Positions 27,970-36,645 of a stretch of 64,000 nt of DNA are shown in pieces. Each line of letters opens with the position of its first letter. Within the stretch, counting starts at the first letter, position 1. The stretch spans positions 186,001 through 250,000 of the forward strand of contig JAVBJT010000006.1 of NCBI GenBank assembly GCA_031546845.1, given 5' to 3'. Source of the stretch: Azoarcus sp031546845. GTDB lineage: Bacteria; Pseudomonadota; Gammaproteobacteria; Burkholderiales; Rhodocyclaceae. The notes under the pieces were generated by a model that saw only the letters and a program-made list of their open reading frames with translations, was not told the origin of the DNA and ran no database searches. The position numbers and the translations under genes are program-made.

Positions 27970-29151
27970 TTACAGCCGTTCCCAGATCGTGGTAATGCCC
28001 TGGCCGCCGCCGATACACATCGTCGCCATGCCATAACGGCCGCCAGTGCGCTGCAATTCGTGCAGCAGCTTGACGATGATGACTCCGCCCGTGGCGCCCA
28101 CCGGATGACCAAGCGCAATCGCGCCGCCGTTCGGATTCGTCTTGGCCGGGTCCAGGTCCAGACCTTTGCTGACCGCCAGCGATTGCGCGGCAAAAGCCTC
28201 GTTGGATTCGATCACGTCGATCTTGTCCAGCGTCAACCCGGCACGTTGCAAAGCTTGCTTGGAGGCGGGAATCGGTCCTTCGCCCATCACATCGTTAGGC
28301 ACGCCGGCAATAGCGTAAGCCACCAGACGCGCCATCGGCTTGTGCCCGCCCGCCGCCGCCTTCGCGGCATCGGCCAGCACGAGGAAGGCCGCCGCATCGT
28401 TGATGCCCGATGCATTGCCCGCCGTCACCGTACCGTCCTTCTTGAACGCCGGCTTCATCTTCGCCAGCGATTCCATCGTCGTCGCACGCGGATGCTCGTC
28501 GGTATCGAACACCACCGGCCCCTTACGGGTTTCAAAAGTAATTGGCACAATCTGGCTCTTGAAACGGCCATCGGCCAACGCCGCTGCGGCGCGTTGCTGC
28601 GATTCCAACGCGAAGGCATCCTGCGCCTCGCGGCTGATACCCCACTTCGACGCCAGATTCTCCGCAGTAATACCCATGTGCCCGACATCGAACGGATCGG
28701 TCAGCACCGAAACCATCGCATCGATCGCCTTGGTATCGCCCATGCGCGCACCGGAACGCAGCGACGGCAACAGATAAGCCCCGCGCGACATCACCTCGAC
28801 ACCGCCGCCGATCGCCATATCGGCATCGCCCAGCATGATCGCCTGCGCCGAACTGACAACAGCCTGCTGCGCGGAACCGCACAGGCGATTCACGGCGAAC
28901 GCAACCGAATCCATCGACATCCCGCCCTGGATGGTTGCAACACGCGCCACATAGGGGTAACGGGATTCGGTCGGAATGCAGTTGCCGACCGCGGCGAAAC
29001 TGATCTGCTTCGGGTCGACCCCCGCACGCGCAATCGCCTCCTTGACGACAACGCCGCCAAGCTCAGCCGGCTCCATATCCTTCAGCGACCCATTGAACCC
29101 GCCTACAGCAGAACGCACCGCACTCAAAACCACGATTTCACGATTTGCCAT
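27970..29151 (-). CDS. Acetyl-CoA acyltransferase / beta-ketothiolase (BktB/PhaA-like)
   Basis: A 393-residue thiolase. The acylated cysteine is in NRLCGSAQQAVVSS, the active histidine in NGGAIALGHPVGATG, and the second cysteine in MCIGGGQG. Overall wording (GSLKDMEPAELG, GDADMAIGGGVEVMSRG, TVTAGNASGINDAAA) follows Ralstonia BktB closely. It condenses acyl-CoAs or splits 3-ketoacyl-CoA, feeding polyhydroxyalkanoate synthesis or fatty-acid turnover; direction cannot be told here because no phaB or phaC is adjacent. ATG 29151 has AGGAGAG upstream. Confidence 0.93.
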   Translation of the reverse strand: MANREIVVLSAVRSAVGGFNGSLKDMEPAELGGVVVKEAIARAGVDPKQISFAAVGNCIPTESRYPYVARVATIQGGMSMDSVAFAVNRLCGSAQQAVVSSAQAIMLGDADMAIGGGVEVMSRGAYLLPSLRSGARMGDTKAIDAMVSVLTDPFDVGHMGITAENLASKWGISREAQDAFALESQQRAAAALADGRFKSQIVPITFETRKGPVVFDTDEHPRATTMESLAKMKPAFKKDGTVTAGNASGINDAAAFLVLADAAKAAAGGHKPMARLVAYAIAGVPNDVMGEGPIPASKQALQRAGLTLDKIDVIESNEAFAAQSLAVSKGLDLDPAKTNPNGGAIALGHPVGATGGVIIVKLLHELQRTGGRYGMATMCIGGGQGITTIWERL

Positions 29152-29181
29152 CTCACGTCTCTCCTAGGGTTATTTAGTGCC

Positions 29182-30108
29182 TTAGTGTTCAACCCAGCCC
29201 GCGATACCAATCAAGGCCAGCATCAACAGACACACGATCAGGGCCCGCCAGACCAGCCCCACCGTACTTTGCATGTAATCGGCGTCGGCCTCGTCGCCCA
29301 GGCCCATCTCGGGCCGCTCGACAATCTCGCCCGATTCGTGCACCGGCATTCCCAAGCGCACGCCCAGCGCACCGCCACCGCTTGCAAGCAGTATAGCGGA
29401 CGCCCTGTCGGGCCACAGCATCGACTGCGTGCGCCAACAATAAACCGCATCCTCGAAATCGCCGACCACCGAGAACGATGCCGCCGTCAAACGCGCCGGC
29501 AGCCAGTCGATGACCTCAAAAGCACGGCGGGCAAAATCGCCGAACCGGCCAAATTCGGCATCGCGCCGCCGTCCCCAATCCTCGGCAAAAAAACGCGCCA
29601 GGCGATACATCAACGCCCCGCTCGGCCCCGGCAGCAGCACAAACCAGAAAGCAACGCCAAAAACATTGCGGTGCGAAGCAACCAGCGCCTGCTCGATCGC
29701 CAAGCGCGCCACCTCGCTCGAACTTGCCTCCACATACTGCCCGCCACGCCATTCGCCAAGCAGCGCCCGGGCACGCTCCAGCTCTCCCATGCGCAAAGCC
29801 AAATGGATATCGGTAAAAAAATGGCTCTCCTGGCGAAATCCCATCGTCAGATACAGCACTCCGATGTTGAAAACGAACGCGATCAACGGATGCAAGTGCC
29901 ACAAAAAGAAGTACAGCAGCGCGGCGGCAAGCGCGAATCCAACCACGAACAAACACCAGACCGCGCGCCCATGCCGCGCCTCGCCGTCATTGAACTTGTC
30001 TATCAACAAGCCCGACAGAAAATTCATGGGATCGAGCACGAATTGGCGAACGGGCAGCGGCCTTAGCTGCTCGATAAGCAAACCGACGATAAGCGAAAAA
30101 AGCGTCAT
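29182..30108 (-). CDS. CobD/CbiB-like membrane protein
   Basis: A 308-residue inner-membrane protein with hydrophobic stretches at the N terminus (LFSLIVGLLIEQLRPL), middle (LAAALLYFFLWHLHPLIAFV) and C terminus (ALIVCLLMLALIGIAGW). The pattern WLPARLTAASFSVVGDFEDA resembles the CbiB/CobD cobalamin-biosynthesis family and related AmpE-like proteins. No other cobalamin gene is near, so a true role in adenosylcobinamide synthesis is doubtful; CobD/CbiB-like is the safest name. ATG 30108 is chosen because hydrophobic sequence starts at once. It ends the pilus-region gene run. Confidence 0.72.
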   Translation of the reverse strand: MTLFSLIVGLLIEQLRPLPVRQFVLDPMNFLSGLLIDKFNDGEARHGRAVWCLFVVGFALAAALLYFFLWHLHPLIAFVFNIGVLYLTMGFRQESHFFTDIHLALRMGELERARALLGEWRGGQYVEASSSEVARLAIEQALVASHRNVFGVAFWFVLLPGPSGALMYRLARFFAEDWGRRRDAEFGRFGDFARRAFEVIDWLPARLTAASFSVVGDFEDAVYCWRTQSMLWPDRASAILLASGGGALGVRLGMPVHESGEIVERPEMGLGDEADADYMQSTVGLVWRALIVCLLMLALIGIAGWVEH

Positions 30109-30177
30109 GCGTACCTGGCTACGAAAAAAACGCCCGCGATCAAGCGAACGGCTGGCAAGTAAGACAACCCCCGGCAA

Positions 30178-30807
30178 TCACGCCCGGCCGATAAAACGGT
30201 AAAAGGAGTAGAGGATACCCGCCGTCGCGCCCCAAATATAGTAATGCCCGAAAGGCATCGCATAATAATGGCGCAGGCGTCCCCGGTACTCGATGCTATG
30301 CCACTGATGATTCGCCGGATCGAGAAAATGCTCAAGTGGCACCTCGAAAACCTCGGCCACCTCGAAAGTATCCGGTTCAAGCGAGAACGGAGGATGTATC
30401 GCGCCCACCACGGGCGTGATCCTGAACCCCGTCCCCGTAAAATAAACCGGCAAGCGCCCAAGAATTTCTATTTGCGCGGCATCGACCCCGATTTCCTCGC
30501 GGGTTTCGCGCAAGGCCGTCATCTCGGCGGACAGATCCGACGGCTCCACCCGCCCGCCGGGAAACGCGATCTGCCCAGGGTGATCGTGCAGATGATCGGT
30601 ACGGCGGGTCAGCAGCACCTTGATACCATCACCGCGCACAACCAGAGGTAACAATACCGACGCAGGAACCGTCCCGGCACGTTCCGCGCCCATATCACCG
30701 ATGCACACCTCACCGGTATATGCCTCGGAAGCCACATCGGCTCTGAAAAGGCTTTTTAGAAATTCGAGGTCCAGACGATGCTCCCGGCCATGAAAACACG
30801 CCGGCAA
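30178..30807 (-). CDS. NUDIX hydrolase, CoA pyrophosphatase type
   Basis: About 209 residues. The Nudix box is GGRVEPSDLSAEMTALRETR followed by EEIGV, with the metal-binding glutamates in place; the upstream LLTRRTDHLHDHPGQIAFPG segment is the signature of CoA pyrophosphatases (NudL/YeaB type), which cleave CoA to phosphopantetheine and adenosine diphosphate products. No ATG begins the frame; the first start is TTG 30807, seven bases after the retropepsin stop, so the true start is uncertain by up to about ten residues. Probably co-transcribed with the retropepsin gene. Confidence 0.87.
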   Translation of the reverse strand: MPACFHGREHRLDLEFLKSLFRADVASEAYTGEVCIGDMGAERAGTVPASVLLPLVVRGDGIKVLLTRRTDHLHDHPGQIAFPGGRVEPSDLSAEMTALRETREEIGVDAAQIEILGRLPVYFTGTGFRITPVVGAIHPPFSLEPDTFEVAEVFEVPLEHFLDPANHQWHSIEYRGRLRHYYAMPFGHYYIWGATAGILYSFYRFIGRA

Positions 30808-30813
30808 AGCATA

Positions 30814-31488
30814 TCAGAAGCGCTTCTTCATCGTCAGCCGGCCACTCTCGTGCTGAAGATCCACCCGGCCAAGAAAACTCATGCCGAGCAAGGCAAAAGG
30901 CAGATCGCTCTCGTGCACGGTTCCGTCCACGTTATTCAGCGTTATCGCACCCACACGAACGCTATCGAGCTTCACGTGCCACACCTTCACCTGACCATTG
31001 GCGGTCTGCGAGACCCCCGGTGTGGCCTTGGTCATATCGATGCCGGCCCGCCGAGCATCCGTCATGCCCATCGACACCATGCTCGCTCCCGTGTCGAGCA
31101 TGAACTGCAGCGCGGCGCCATTCACCGCGCCCTGCACCACGTAATGCCCTCGGCTGTCGGCTATCAGCACCTGCGTCTGAATGCCGCCGGCCTCTGCCGC
31201 CGCCGCGGTCGCAATCACATTGCTTCCCAGCACAAGCCGCTTCTGCTGCCCGTCGAGACGGACAACAGCGGCTTCCCCCTCGACTTCGAGCAGCTTCACC
31301 CCTTCGCGCGTGGCGCTACCGACAGCAATGGTTTGCGGCGGACCACCATCGACAATCAGCACCGCTTTCTTTCCAAACACACCCGCAAGCGTTATTTCGG
31401 CGCCAGAAACCGCAGTACAACCCAGCAAAAAAGACGCGACTAACCCATATCGATAAGCAAACAAGAAAACTTGCCGCTTCACCAACAT
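30814..31488 (-). CDS. Retropepsin-like aspartic protease (clan AA, TIGR02281 type)
   Basis: A 224-residue exported protein: signal or anchor (LVASFLLGCTAVSGAE), a small N-terminal domain (LAGVFGKKAVLIVDGGPPQTIAVG), and a C-terminal protease fold with catalytic LDTGASMVSMG and the second conserved LLGMSFLGRVDL. One such domain per chain implies a homodimer like retroviral proteases. The cysteine after LLG could be a lipobox but the context LLGCTA is imperfect. The ATG lies inside the pilE reading frame, overlapping by ten bases, so translation is probably coupled to pilE. Substrate unknown. Confidence 0.85.
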   Translation of the reverse strand: MLVKRQVFLFAYRYGLVASFLLGCTAVSGAEITLAGVFGKKAVLIVDGGPPQTIAVGSATREGVKLLEVEGEAAVVRLDGQQKRLVLGSNVIATAAAAEAGGIQTQVLIADSRGHYVVQGAVNGAALQFMLDTGASMVSMGMTDARRAGIDMTKATPGVSQTANGQVKVWHVKLDSVRVGAITLNNVDGTVHESDLPFALLGMSFLGRVDLQHESGRLTMKKRF

Positions 31489-31949
31489 TGTCGTCCGAGA
31501 TCTGAATTTGGCTCCCCAGTCAGATCATCCGGCGCAGTAGCACCTTTCACACCAGCATTGGTCAGGGTCAAAGCTCCGCACAACTTGTCTCTTTTCGCCT
31601 GCGAGCCTTGAGGAGTCGCTCGTATTCTAAAAGTGGTGGCAGTTGTGGCGCCAGCATCCAGGGCTACGACATACGTCGGGCTCGTTGCTCCAGGTGGGCA
31701 CGACGCAAAACCAGGAATATCAACAACAGCGGCAGCGGCACCGGTACCAGTAAGGTAAGAACTAGACAGCGTAAACTGCCTCACCAATGCCTGCGAATAA
31801 CTTAGCATTACCGTTGTGCATTCCGCACGACGCGACTTGACCACATATCTATCGTAACTTGGCACCGCAATCGCAGCCAAAATCGCCATGATCACGACGA
31901 CAATCATCAGCTCGATCAAGGTGAAACCGGTACTGCCCCGTCTGCTCAT
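31479..31949 (-). CDS. pilE: Type IV pilin-like minor pilin PilE
   Basis: A 156-residue prepilin. The leader MSRRGSTG is cleaved before FTLIELMIVVVIMAILAAIA, with Glu5 of the mature protein present. The C-terminal half holds cysteines (AECTTV, FASCPPG, KLCGAL, RQCW) that can form the usual pilin disulfides. Position at the end of fimT-pilV-pilW-pilX-pilY1-pilY2 matches PilE of Pseudomonas, a minor pilin needed for assembly. Its start overlaps the previous stop by four bases (ATGA). Confidence 0.9.
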   Translation of the reverse strand: MSRRGSTGFTLIELMIVVVIMAILAAIAVPSYDRYVVKSRRAECTTVMLSYSQALVRQFTLSSSYLTGTGAAAAVVDIPGFASCPPGATSPTYVVALDAGATTATTFRIRATPQGSQAKRDKLCGALTLTNAGVKGATAPDDLTGEPNSDLGRQCW

Positions 31950-32308
31950 TTTACCGTTCCCTTTGCTGTTCCAGCCTTCTCGGGAGGTGCAAAATAAGCG
32001 CGCCGCATAATATATCCCCCCTCGGTTTCATAAGCGCCGACGCCCATTCGCCATCCCACCATGCTCTCCTTCAATTCGGAAAACGAAACCGGCTTATCCC
32101 CCCCCATGATTCGGATCTCCGTCTCCGGGCGGAACACATAAGTCCGCCCCCCGGCGGTAACAGTTTTCTTCGCGAGATCGATACGCTCGACCTTCTGCAC
32201 GATCTCGAATGCAAGCAACGCCTCTCCATTGTCATCGACTGCCCTGGCCGGCAAGTTCCATGCAAGCGCCGCCACCATGCACGACATCATCAATGTCTTC
32301 AGTTTCAT
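31946..32308 (-). CDS. PilY2-like small exported protein of the pilus operon
   Basis: A 120-residue protein with a signal peptide (MKLKTLMMSCMVAALAWNLPARA). The mature part (VERIDLAKKTVTAGGRTYVF, then RPETEIRIMGGDKPVSFSEL) is a small beta domain similar in layout to the OB-like PilY2. Sequence similarity is too weak to read by eye, so the name rests on position between pilY1 and pilE as in Pseudomonas. Likely periplasmic helper in PilY1 or minor pilin function. Confidence 0.6.
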   Translation of the reverse strand: MKLKTLMMSCMVAALAWNLPARAVDDNGEALLAFEIVQKVERIDLAKKTVTAGGRTYVFRPETEIRIMGGDKPVSFSELKESMVGWRMGVGAYETEGGYIMRRAYFAPPEKAGTAKGTVK

Positions 32309-32449
32309 GAATATTCACCCCATTACGAAACCATTCAAATTGCCATTATGTAAAAACACACGGCGCTTTCCATTCATTCCGGCGGCCCCAGGAAAGGCTA
32401 CGCTACTGTCTACCTCCTGCAGCGCGCCTTTCGGTCCCAAAAAACAGCG

Positions 32450-35400
32450 TCAGCGTATATCCTGCCATGCCTGCCGCCCGAAATCCGGATCCGGCTTACT
32501 CGCCACTGGCTTCGGGCCACTCTTACCCGACATTGCCGCTACGGCCTTGTTATCTCCGCTCAAAATGGTAGGAAGAACCCCGCCAGGAAGCCTGCGCGCA
32601 TTCACGGCAACCCTGGAGTCACCACCCCCACCACCTCCAAGCGTCGTGAATTCGCTCGAATTAAAAAAGCCGTCGTTATTCAGATCAAATACAGAGAAAT
32701 TGGTGCGCCCCCCGGTAAATGGATCCAGCTCGAACAACCAGCCATCGGCTTCACCAATGCAAGGGTCTGCATTCGGTATAAACGAAGAAAAAACGATGCG
32801 ATCGCTGAAATAAGCATTGGGAGAGCTGATGAGCCGTTCGCCCTCGGCGGCCGAAGAAGGAGGCAGAAGATCAAGATAGAATCCGTTCCTATCCGGGGTC
32901 ATCGGATTATTCGTGATAACGCGGATATCTTGAGTCACCGTGACTAACGTCGGCCCTGCCCCACTCTCGAACGTCTCCCCTATTTTTTGCTTCTCGATCC
33001 TCTGCTGCACCAAATCCGCGCGCACTACCTTGGCATCCCCTGACACAACACCGGGAGCAGTATCAGTACCGCAGGAGGCCGGGGCTGCAAACGACAAGCC
33101 GCACTCGTCGAACACCCCGTAAAAACTCTGCTTCGTCAAATTCGCCTGGTCTCCGACTTCAAAAAACTGACCCGTGCCAAAATAGACGATTGTCCCTTTC
33201 CGATATGGGTTCCGCCGTATCGTCGGGCTCGTCATGATCGGCTGTGCCTTGCCACTCGCATCCTGAGCCTTGAAAAGCGGCTTTGCCGCCGTACCGTTAC
33301 TGAAGGACACCCTCCACTGATCTTCACTGCCCTTGAAACTGAACCGCCACATATTGCCCTGCATATCGCCAGCATAGACGGCATCGACAACACCATTGGC
33401 GTTAGTATCGACTGCGGCCGGCGTCGCAAGACCGTTCGGTTGCGCGGCATTCCCTACCTTGGTATCGATCATTTTGAGCAAGGTGCCCGTCGCCAGATTG
33501 ACGACAAACAGCCGCGCCGTATTCGACGTGCTGTTGTAGCCATTGCCGAAAATAGCCACCCAGTCGCCACTTTCCAGCTTAACGATGGATGCTTGCCCGA
33601 TCGCGGTACCCAATTCGTCATGGGTAAATTCCCACATCACGTTACCCGTACCGAACGATCCTGGGTTTTCCACGTTGAGCGCGAAATAGGTGCGCCCACC
33701 CGCCCCTGTCGACCCGATCAGGACCGTTCTCCACTTCCCGCTAACAAAAGCATCGGAAACGCTGATCGGACCATCGACGAAATACTTATGCGCATAGTCC
33801 TGCGCGGCAAGCGTCGCCAACTTGCCATGCGGTGCGCTCGGTATCAGCTTCTCGAATGCGGTACTTGGCACATAGGCGAATTTTTCCTCTCCATTCGAGG
33901 CATCGAAGGCATGCAACATTCCATCGTTGGCGCCGGCGTATACCATCTTCAGCCTATTTTTGTACGTATCTTCACTTTTCCTTGCTGTATAAGCGGCGCG
34001 CTCGGTATCGCTCATTCCCGGCAACTCGCTGAACCCATGATCCGCCCTGCCGACATAAACCGGGCCGGCGTGGACGATATCGCCGAGTTTCTTCCCGTCG
34101 CGTTTGCGGAATTTTCCAGCCCCTTCCCCTTCCTTGCTTCCATCGCCGCGAAGCCAGGCAAGCAAATCCTGGGAAGTAAGCGGTGGTGTACCGCTGGGGG
34201 GTTGCCATTCCGGGGGAATGCTCAACAATCCTTTCTGTTCGGGGGAAAGGCCATCCCATGTAAAGGTGGTCGGCGCCCAACCTCCCCCGGTCCCTTTCGA
34301 TGTGAAGATATTCCGGGCACTAGCCGCCAACGAAGAAAGCTTACTGCTCGCGGTCCATTCAGACACCACACTATCTGCTGTACTACCTGTCCCAGGAACA
34401 AATTTATACCCCGTCACTTCGCCGGTCCAAAGCTCACTGTCATAGGTTGATTGATAAAGCATCGTCTCCGAACTGGCCCGCATCGAACTTGCCCCCACTG
34501 ACGACGCGAATTTCGTGCCTTCGCCGATCGAAGCGAGTATCTTGGAGAGCGCATCGACAAAAGCTGTCGGGGTGGTCGCGCTGAAAAAATCCCCATGACC
34601 ATTCAGGGCGGCATGAAGCAGGTCATCAACTTTGCCTGGCGTCAAATCATCCCCGGAAGGGTCACCCCAATTGATGGGCGTTCCTACGGCAGCGAGGGCC
34701 TTGACAGCTCCAATCGAACTATACTCAGGCGTTCCTGTCGCACCAAGGCCGATCGTGAATAGGCTCATATGCTGCCAGAATGCCGGATCGGCATCCGTCG
34801 TGGGAACCTTGTTAGCGAGATCAGGGCGGAGATCCCGCTTCCAGTAATACATGGCCACGTCGGCCAGTATATTGGAGCGCGCGTCGCTGTAAGGCGCGCT
34901 CGGCGAATAGGTGTAAGAAAGATTAGGAGGGGGGGGATTCGGATTCGGGCCGGTAATCTCGTCCCCAGGCATTCCATCGGTATTACCGCGCGCACCCGCC
35001 GTTGAAGCTTGATCGAGATTCCAGCCACCATCGGTCATCAGAATCGTGAAACTCCTACGGCACGCAAGATGCTCCCCTCCTCCCGCCACGCCAGGCGTCG
35101 AACTCCACGGCCCTATCGCAGCAGCGTTTTCGTAATATTGCCCCGCGTCATCCACTGCACGCCGCAACGGCGTACCACCATTGGAATTGATCTTGCTGTA
35201 ATCCAGAATCCAATCAAAAAATGCCTTCCGGTCGGCACCCTGGAACTTCCGGATGCCGCGTTCAAGCGTCCTCACCGATTTTCCATCGATTGAACGGAGA
35301 TCGGCTTGGTTGATCCTGCCGTAACCGACACGGGCCTTATCGCTCAGTATGGAGAAAGCGATGCTCACCCCCGCTCTGGCGGCAAATTCCCGCGTACGAT

Positions 35401-36022
35401 AATAAGAATACCAGTTGGCGAAATTCTGCTTTACCTCGTTGGACGCAAGCTCCAAAGTCACCTTGTCATAGCAGGCATCACTTGTGCTTACGGGAAAAAC
35501 CGGGCACGTCGACTTATATTGATAATAATACGCCCAACCTGCGGCCCCAGCTGCGGGGGCCTGCGAATTGTATGCTGTCCAATGAGGAAGGAATTGCGTC
35601 TGCAGGTTTCTTTTATCTGCTTCCCTGTTCAAGGCATAGCCATTGACCCATGCCGAATTGAAATTCGCATTACCACGGCTGTTTCCCTCATCATCAATCG
35701 GCGGAGAATAGGAAACGTCCGGGTTGTAGTACATCTTGTTATAGGCGGAAGACCTCGCGGCCTTTATACCGCCATTGCCGGAAATACTATCCGGCAGATA
35801 AGCCCACTTCATCGAGCCGGAATCGTCGTGGATATACAGCAGGTTAGGCTGCAGCACACCACCCAGATCGATCGGAACCTGGGAAATATCAAATGGCGCC
35901 GCTTTTGCATGCATGGGCAACGCCGACAATATGGTACCGAATGCGAGCCCCAACATGGAAGCCAGTGTCGTCAGCCGACGGCGCTGCCGCCCGTTTCGAT
36001 TCGTAAATCGCTGCTTGTTCAT
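32450..36022 (-). CDS. pilY1: PilY1/PilC-type pilus tip adhesin
   Basis: A 1190-residue exported protein. Signal region follows a basic start; the N-terminal half has a von Willebrand A-like fold with metal motif IHDDSGSMKW near residue 70, and the C-terminal half is the PilY1 beta-propeller. The propeller calcium loop is seen as DTNANGVVDAVY; a second EF-hand-like loop, DLNNDGFFNSSEF, lies near the end. An RGD triplet occurs in WLRGDGSKEG. ATG 36022 is preferred because GAGGG precedes it; the frame runs 12 codons further. A run of eight C lies in codons for PNPPPP. PilY1 regulates pilus extension, adhesion and surface sensing. Confidence 0.95.
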   Translation of the reverse strand: MNKQRFTNRNGRQRRRLTTLASMLGLAFGTILSALPMHAKAAPFDISQVPIDLGGVLQPNLLYIHDDSGSMKWAYLPDSISGNGGIKAARSSAYNKMYYNPDVSYSPPIDDEGNSRGNANFNSAWVNGYALNREADKRNLQTQFLPHWTAYNSQAPAAGAAGWAYYYQYKSTCPVFPVSTSDACYDKVTLELASNEVKQNFANWYSYYRTREFAARAGVSIAFSILSDKARVGYGRINQADLRSIDGKSVRTLERGIRKFQGADRKAFFDWILDYSKINSNGGTPLRRAVDDAGQYYENAAAIGPWSSTPGVAGGGEHLACRRSFTILMTDGGWNLDQASTAGARGNTDGMPGDEITGPNPNPPPPNLSYTYSPSAPYSDARSNILADVAMYYWKRDLRPDLANKVPTTDADPAFWQHMSLFTIGLGATGTPEYSSIGAVKALAAVGTPINWGDPSGDDLTPGKVDDLLHAALNGHGDFFSATTPTAFVDALSKILASIGEGTKFASSVGASSMRASSETMLYQSTYDSELWTGEVTGYKFVPGTGSTADSVVSEWTASSKLSSLAASARNIFTSKGTGGGWAPTTFTWDGLSPEQKGLLSIPPEWQPPSGTPPLTSQDLLAWLRGDGSKEGEGAGKFRKRDGKKLGDIVHAGPVYVGRADHGFSELPGMSDTERAAYTARKSEDTYKNRLKMVYAGANDGMLHAFDASNGEEKFAYVPSTAFEKLIPSAPHGKLATLAAQDYAHKYFVDGPISVSDAFVSGKWRTVLIGSTGAGGRTYFALNVENPGSFGTGNVMWEFTHDELGTAIGQASIVKLESGDWVAIFGNGYNSTSNTARLFVVNLATGTLLKMIDTKVGNAAQPNGLATPAAVDTNANGVVDAVYAGDMQGNMWRFSFKGSEDQWRVSFSNGTAAKPLFKAQDASGKAQPIMTSPTIRRNPYRKGTIVYFGTGQFFEVGDQANLTKQSFYGVFDECGLSFAAPASCGTDTAPGVVSGDAKVVRADLVQQRIEKQKIGETFESGAGPTLVTVTQDIRVITNNPMTPDRNGFYLDLLPPSSAAEGERLISSPNAYFSDRIVFSSFIPNADPCIGEADGWLFELDPFTGGRTNFSVFDLNNDGFFNSSEFTTLGGGGGGDSRVAVNARRLPGGVLPTILSGDNKAVAAMSGKSGPKPVASKPDPDFGRQAWQDIR
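34929..34936 (-). repeat. Homopolymeric C8 tract inside pilY1
   Basis: Eight consecutive C on the coding strand (G on the plus strand), encoding prolines in the A-domain part. The tract is in frame here, so pilY1 is intact in this sequence. Confidence 0.8.
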
Positions 36023-36078
36023 TTCCGAACCCTCAATCAACATTCGATTCATTTTCATTTTAAATCCGCACGCAGCAA

Positions 36079-36627
36079 TTAATTATCATCAAAAGGCACG
36101 CGAACATATGTACTCTGCAAAATCACCGCCGTATCCGCTCTTCCGCCCACACTGTAGGCTGAAACACGGATTCCTTCACCCTTGAGCCAGTGTTGAGGTT
36201 TATTCCCCGTCTCTATAGGGACTAGTTGAAACCCCCCTTCCGGCCCCAAATGCTCGTTCATGTAGCGCGGAACAGCGACGGTACCTTGAACGGAATGATC
36301 AAGCGCAATACTTTTCGTATCTGTCCATTGAGCCAAATCGAAGATTGCTCTTGGGGCCGCGACACCATCCAAGCTATAGTGCCCCGCGCCATCAAATGCA
36401 CGCCGTGTGTTCGCGTCTTCTTCGCCGGTGCGAAGAGCCATTTCGGCCGCCTGAAACGCGATGTTCCTGTCGCGCAAATTACCGGCCATGCGCTCTTGCT
36501 GTGTCGTGACCTGCATTGCGGTCACACCAATCATTGTCATCAGCAACAATATGATCAAGCCTACGATCAACACCGCGCCACGCTGCGCATAGCGCGCATT
36601 GGCCAAGCGATTACCTCTATGAGACAT
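36079..36627 (-). CDS. pilX: Minor pilin assembly protein PilX
   Basis: A 182-residue protein with a short basic N terminus, hydrophobic helix GAVLIVGLIILLLMTMIGVTAM and the PilX signature TTQQERMAGNLRDRNIAFQAAEMALR. PilX is a pseudopilin-like core component that helps prime pilus assembly with PilV, PilW and PilY1. It is 18 bases after pilW and 57 bases before pilY1. The leader lacks an obvious GFTLIE motif, as usual for PilX. Confidence 0.9.
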   Translation of the reverse strand: MSHRGNRLANARYAQRGAVLIVGLIILLLMTMIGVTAMQVTTQQERMAGNLRDRNIAFQAAEMALRTGEEDANTRRAFDGAGHYSLDGVAAPRAIFDLAQWTDTKSIALDHSVQGTVAVPRYMNEHLGPEGGFQLVPIETGNKPQHWLKGEGIRVSAYSVGGRADTAVILQSTYVRVPFDDN

Positions 36628-36645
36628 TTTTCGCGCTACTCCAAT

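Noticed and set aside
28060..30066. A 668-codon plus-strand frame opposite the thiolase and CobD-like genes
   Set aside because: It spans two well-supported genes, and its composition is that of an antisense shadow.
29182..30108. A working cobalamin synthesis role for the CobD/CbiB-like gene
   Set aside because: No other cobalamin gene or B12 riboswitch is nearby, so only family resemblance is claimed.
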